Positions 5,722-8,724 of a DNA stretch of 8,724 nt are shown piece by piece. Origin of the DNA: Acidobacteriaceae bacterium (lineage in GTDB: Bacteria; Acidobacteriota; Terriglobia; Terriglobales; Acidobacteriaceae); assembly GCA_003139975.1 (NCBI GenBank), contig PLHN01000540.1, forward strand, positions 1 to 8,724. Direction: 5' to 3'. Numbering within the stretch: position 1 is the first letter of the stretch; the number at the start of each line of letters is the position of its first letter. Below the pieces are notes generated by a model. That model saw only the letters and a program-made list of their open reading frames with translations. It made no database searches and was not told the DNA's origin. The position numbers and the translations under genes were made by a program.

Positions 5722-7350
5722 CTAACGTACACGTCTCTCGAACACGACCGCAAGTTGGTCCTCATACTTTGCCTCCCACTCTTCCGGCAACTCACCCAGC
5801 AGGCTGGCCAGCGTCGAGTCGGCCGGCAACAGGACGGTGCGAATCTGTAAATTGTCGAGCGCCTGTCTCCACCCCGGCTCTCCCTGCATGACCACGAGGA
5901 ACTGGCGAACGCGGTCGGCGCCGTACAGATCGTGGCGGTCATCGACTACCACCTGCCGCTGCGGATACAAGCGGTAAATGAGATAGCCTCCCCAGGTGTC
6001 AGTGGAAAATACGGGCTCCGCACTGGGCTCTTTCTGTAGGAAATCGGTTGCCGCAACCGGTACGGTCTTCGCATCAAACTGCGCATGAATCAACTGCGAC
6101 GAGCCTAGCCACCCACCCTGCAAGCATAGGACCAGCGCGCCCATCACGCCGACAACCGGCCACAAGTGCCCGCGCAATTGCAACTCCTGCCCGCCCATTC
6201 GGTCGGAAAACTCGACTATGCCGGCAATCCGAGTTCGCTTCCATTTCCACGCCCCGGGCCTGGTCGCTAGCGTGGCAAAGTTCTCCCAGAGAATCGGGCC
6301 AGTCACCAGCACCAACAGCATGGAAGACACCGGAAGGTTGCGCGCGGACAGGAGGCCTGCATACACCGCAAGTAGCAAGACCAGAACATGGCTCAGGCGC
6401 AGGCTCCGCCGACGGCCGGCTAAGGCGAACACCGCCAGCACCAGGATGATACCGAAGCAACGTCCCGGCACGAAGTGGAAGTTCGGCGAGCGGAACTCGG
6501 AGATGCGGCTCATCAGGTAGCGATCCGCAAGATAGCTGTAGATATGGGAATGCAGCCGCCAGCCAAACGGATTTACGAAGGTCGCGAGGGCTGAGGCTAT
6601 CCAGAACAAGCCCATCTTTCGCGCGCGCTGCGTGGCGTTGAGCGCGGCAAAGGCGTCGTGTGCACGCCAACTCTCGACGACCGACGACACGAAATAGATC
6701 GCCAGCAGAATCAGGCCCAATATCCATGCCCCATGCAGATTCACCCAGAACAGCATCGACACGGGAAAAAACCATGCGCTGAACGTCGCCCACTCAAGCC
6801 TGTTGTTGGCTTGAGTGGGGTACAGCCGCTGCGGCGCGCTTCCCTCCTCCCATCTCTCGAGGGCGACGAACCACAGCAGCACAAACAGCCAGCTCACAAT
6901 ATGCGGGCGCGCAAACAAATGGATGGTCGCCGCGCACTCGGCCAGCAGCATGAGCACGATGCCGAGCAGCAGGCCGGTTCCTCGTTTTAGCATCTGCGAA
7001 AGCAGAATCGTGAACGTCGACGCTACGACAACCGCACACAGCCAGACCACTCCGTTCAAGCCACAGAAATGATGGAGGATCCCAAGCACCAGGTCGTACA
7101 GCCATTCCCAGGCAAACCAGGGTTGCCCCTGCATAGTCGAGGAATAGGGATCGGTGCGCGGCAACGCGTGAGTGATGAGAATCTGCTCGCCGGTACGAAT
7201 GTGCCATCCGATGTCAGGATCGGCCAGAGGGAGCTTGGACAACGGTCCAACGAGCACCGACCAGAACAGAAAAATAAAGATGATGTCCCTGGCGGAGGGC
7301 AGTAGGAAGCGCGAGGCGGCTAGCCGGAACTTCGCAGGGGCGTCAGTCAT
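5722..7350 (-). CDS. Polytopic membrane protein, GT-C glycosyltransferase-like, function unknown
   Basis: The 542-residue product has about ten to eleven hydrophobic segments (the first at about 22-36, the last at about 397-410) and a C-terminal soluble domain (about 420-542). Acidic motif LADPDIGWH (42-50) in the first loop, PRTDPYS (64-70), WFAWEWLYD (78-86), FARPH (146-150), WVNLHG (202-207), NPFGWR (260-265) and, in the tail, DTWGGYLIYR (451-460) with DDRHDLYG (470-477) resemble uncharacterised GT-C-like proteins common in Acidobacteria. An Asp in an outer loop next to the first helix is what GT-C transferases use, so sugar transfer from a lipid-linked donor is possible but unproven. I start at ATG 7350; a TTG at 7401 would add 17 residues. 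Neither start has a strong Shine-Dalgarno. Residues 178-187 are encoded by a perfect palindrome. bshC follows after 221 bases. Confidence 0.8.
   Translation of the reverse strand: MTDAPAKFRLAASRFLLPSARDIIFIFLFWSVLVGPLSKLPLADPDIGWHIRTGEQILITHALPRTDPYSSTMQGQPWFAWEWLYDLVLGILHHFCGLNGVVWLCAVVVASTFTILLSQMLKRGTGLLLGIVLMLLAECAATIHLFARPHIVSWLFVLLWFVALERWEEGSAPQRLYPTQANNRLEWATFSAWFFPVSMLFWVNLHGAWILGLILLAIYFVSSVVESWRAHDAFAALNATQRARKMGLFWIASALATFVNPFGWRLHSHIYSYLADRYLMSRISEFRSPNFHFVPGRCFGIILVLAVFALAGRRRSLRLSHVLVLLLAVYAGLLSARNLPVSSMLLVLVTGPILWENFATLATRPGAWKWKRTRIAGIVEFSDRMGGQELQLRGHLWPVVGVMGALVLCLQGGWLGSSQLIHAQFDAKTVPVAATDFLQKEPSAEPVFSTDTWGGYLIYRLYPQRQVVVDDRHDLYGADRVRQFLVVMQGEPGWRQALDNLQIRTVLLPADSTLASLLGELPEEWEAKYEDQLAVVFERRVR
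6789..6819. repeat. Perfect 12-bp inverted repeat (7-base loop) inside the membrane-protein gene
   Basis: CCCACTCAAGCC (6789-6800) and GGCTTGAGTGGG (6808-6819) are perfect complements around a seven-base loop. In the gene it encodes residues 178-187 (PTQANNRLEW), in a hydrophilic loop between two hydrophobic segments. Form and size resemble the palindromic repeats ending in '...GAGTGGG(G)' that occur between genes in acidobacterial genomes; that resemblance is from memory and untested here. Confidence 0.75.
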
Positions 7351-7517
7351 TAACGTATGAAAAAGCAGTGTATGCGGCAACGCGCAACGAAGCCAGCACA
7401 ATGATGCCTTGGTTGAGATCGGCGCGTAATTTCGAATGTTGAAATGCCCGAGCCGCCCCCATTAGTCCGCCGCCATCGGCCACAAAACTTTTCGTCTGAA
7501 TGCTCGGCCCGCGAATC

Positions 7518-7523
7518 TATATT
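7518..7523 (+). promoter_or_regulatory. Possible -10 box for the NADH dehydrogenase gene
   Basis: TATATT matches 5 of 6 bases of the -10 consensus and ends five bases before the ATG at 7529. There is no Shine-Dalgarno in front of that ATG, so a leaderless transcript is conceivable. No good -35 hexamer is seen. The 178-base divergent gap (7351-7528) otherwise shows only an imperfect inverted repeat, GCCCGAGC (7446-7453) with GCTCGGCC (7502-7509), one mismatch. Confidence 0.25.
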
Positions 7524-7528
7524 AGTGG

Positions 7529-8724
7529 ATGGATAACAAGCCGAAACTGCGGGTAATAATCGTAGGCGCCGGCTTTGGCGGCTTGACCGCCGCGCAGACC
7601 ATTGCTCACCTGCCCGTTCAGGTCGTCGTCATCGACCGCAAGAATCATCACACTTTTCAGCCACTGCTCTATCAGGTAGCGACCGCCGGCCTCTCTCCCG
7701 GCGAGATCGCGGCGCCCATCCGCTGGATCCTTCGCGCTCACCCCAATGTTGAAGTGTTGCTTGAAGAAGCGGTTGATTTCAACCTGGATGAACGGAGGGT
7801 TATTACAAAGGATCAGGCTCTGGCCTACGACTACCTGATCGTCGCTTCCGGCGCGACCCATGCCTACTTTGGCCACGAAGACTGGGCTCCATTGGCCCCC
7901 GGCCTCAAGACAATCGAAGACGCCATCGAGATTCGCCGCCGCGTTTTGCTGGCTTTCGAATTGGCCGAGCGCCAGGCCGTCCAGGGACAAGGCTCCATGC
8001 CGCTCCAGTTTGTGGTCGTAGGAGCCGGACCGACCGGCGTGGAATTGGCTGGAACCTTGGCCGAGATCGCCCGCCATGCCATGACGCACCAGTTCCGCAA
8101 CGTGAAGCCCGAGCAAAGCCGCATTCTGCTGCTCGAGGGCGGTCCACGCGTGCTCCCTGCTTATTCGGATGACTTGTCGCGCAAGGCCCAACAGCAATTA
8201 GAGCGCTTGGGCGTGGAAGTCCGTACGTCGCAGACGGTCACCAAGATCGAGCCCGGCGCGGTGTGGATTGGCGACCAGAAGATCATGGCAGCCGTTGTAT
8301 TATGGGCGGCGGGCGTCGCTGCTTCGCCGCTGGGCCGAAACTTAGGTGTGCCGATCGATCGCGCTGGCCGCGTGCTTGTGGAATCCGACCTCAGCATTCC
8401 CGCGCATCCCGAGGTATTCATCATTGGCGATCTGGCGGCATTCCCAGACCATCGGGGCAAGATGCTTCCGGGCGTCGCCCAAGTTGCGATCCAGCAGGGT
8501 ATCTGGGCCGCCGAGATGATCGCGCGCGATCGGGAGCGCCAACCGCGCCGCAAGTTCCACTATCACGATAAGGGAAGCCTGGCCACAATTGGCCGCGCCG
8601 CCGCCGTAGCCCAGTTTGGGAAGTTCGAACTATCTGGCTACTTCGCCTGGCTCGCGTGGCTCTTCATCCACATCCTTTTCCTCATCGGATTCCGCAATCG
8701 CATCGTCGTCATGATCAACTGGGC
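7529..8724 (+). CDS. ndh: Type II NADH dehydrogenase (NDH-2), partial, C-terminus beyond right edge
   Basis: NDH-2 is a single-subunit, FAD-containing, non-proton-pumping enzyme on the inner face of the cytoplasmic membrane; it passes electrons from NADH to quinone. The 398 visible codons show the first dinucleotide-binding motif for FAD, VGAGFGGLTAA (12-22), the NDH-2 segment FQPLLYQVATAGL (43-55), the second Rossmann motif for NADH, VGAGPTGVELAG (164-175), the FAD-contacting IIGDLA (308-313) and AQVAIQQG (327-334), which lines the quinone site in known structures. Near the right edge a hydrophobic stretch (FAWLAWLFIHILFLIGF, about 382-398) begins the membrane-anchoring C-terminus. Related enzymes have roughly 400-450 residues, so only a short tail is missing. 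The ATG fits the usual position, about 12 residues before the glycine motif. It is divergent from the membrane-protein gene. Confidence 0.93.
   Translation, partial: MDNKPKLRVIIVGAGFGGLTAAQTIAHLPVQVVVIDRKNHHTFQPLLYQVATAGLSPGEIAAPIRWILRAHPNVEVLLEEAVDFNLDERRVITKDQALAYDYLIVASGATHAYFGHEDWAPLAPGLKTIEDAIEIRRRVLLAFELAERQAVQGQGSMPLQFVVVGAGPTGVELAGTLAEIARHAMTHQFRNVKPEQSRILLLEGGPRVLPAYSDDLSRKAQQQLERLGVEVRTSQTVTKIEPGAVWIGDQKIMAAVVLWAAGVAASPLGRNLGVPIDRAGRVLVESDLSIPAHPEVFIIGDLAAFPDHRGKMLPGVAQVAIQQGIWAAEMIARDRERQPRRKFHYHDKGSLATIGRAAAVAQFGKFELSGYFAWLAWLFIHILFLIGFRNRIVVMINW

Noticed and set aside
6074..6793. 239-codon open frame on the minus strand in another frame
   Set aside because: Out-of-frame shadow of the polytopic membrane protein, Arg/Ala-rich, without the regular hydrophobic segments of the real frame.
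7517..8197. 226-codon open frame on the minus strand
   Set aside because: It lies fully antisense to the NDH-2 gene, whose family motifs run across the same bases. The translated product resembles no family and has the composition of an antisense shadow.
1..8724. CRISPR array, toxin-antitoxin, phage, integron or defence system
   Set aside because: No regularly spaced repeats, integrase, transposase, restriction or antitoxin-like genes are present. MazG here is the housekeeping two-domain form and is not next to a mazEF pair.

Overview
The window is an ordinary chromosomal stretch of a moderately GC-rich bacterium. Several traits fit an acidobacterium of the Koribacter/Terriglobus type: a bacillithiol-synthesis gene (bshC), a type II NADH dehydrogenase, a multi-spanning GT-C-like membrane protein of a style common in that phylum, and intergenic sequence of the 'GTCATCCC...GGGATC...GGAATGAC' and 'CACCGCAGAGACGC' kinds. 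The taxonomic call is an inference from gene content and style, not from a marker gene. No rRNA, tRNA, CRISPR array, transposase, phage gene or obvious defence system is visible.

Layout. Positions 1-2017 (minus strand) hold a likely operon, in transcription order: glycerophosphodiester phosphodiesterase, the nucleotide pyrophosphohydrolase MazG, and a GNAT-type acetyltransferase cut by the left edge. The last two overlap by four bases (GTGA). Positions 2018-2219 are intergenic and carry repeat-like sequence. Positions 2220-2937 (minus) hold two small genes of unknown function, a three-helix membrane protein followed by a short CPCC protein, with a recognisable promoter just upstream. Position 3061 starts a divergent plus-strand HAD-family hydrolase, which converges on bshC (minus, 3878-5500). 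A 221-base gap separates bshC from a minus-strand polytopic membrane protein (5722-7350). The type II NADH dehydrogenase starts divergently at 7529 on the plus strand and runs off the right edge.

The genes are mostly housekeeping: nucleotide sanitation (MazG), phospholipid head-group turnover (GDPD), low-molecular-weight thiol synthesis (BshC) and respiratory NADH oxidation (NDH-2). They do not form one pathway. Start sites were reassessed: bshC is better started at a GTG with a good Shine-Dalgarno at 5500 (540 aa) than at the longest-ORF start at 5698, and the acetyltransferase at a GTG overlapping the mazG stop.

The most unusual structure is a perfect 12-bp inverted repeat (7-base loop) at 6789-6819. 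It lies inside the reading frame of the membrane protein, in a hydrophilic loop, and looks like a palindromic repeat element that has become protein-coding. I see no convincing undescribed multi-gene system here.
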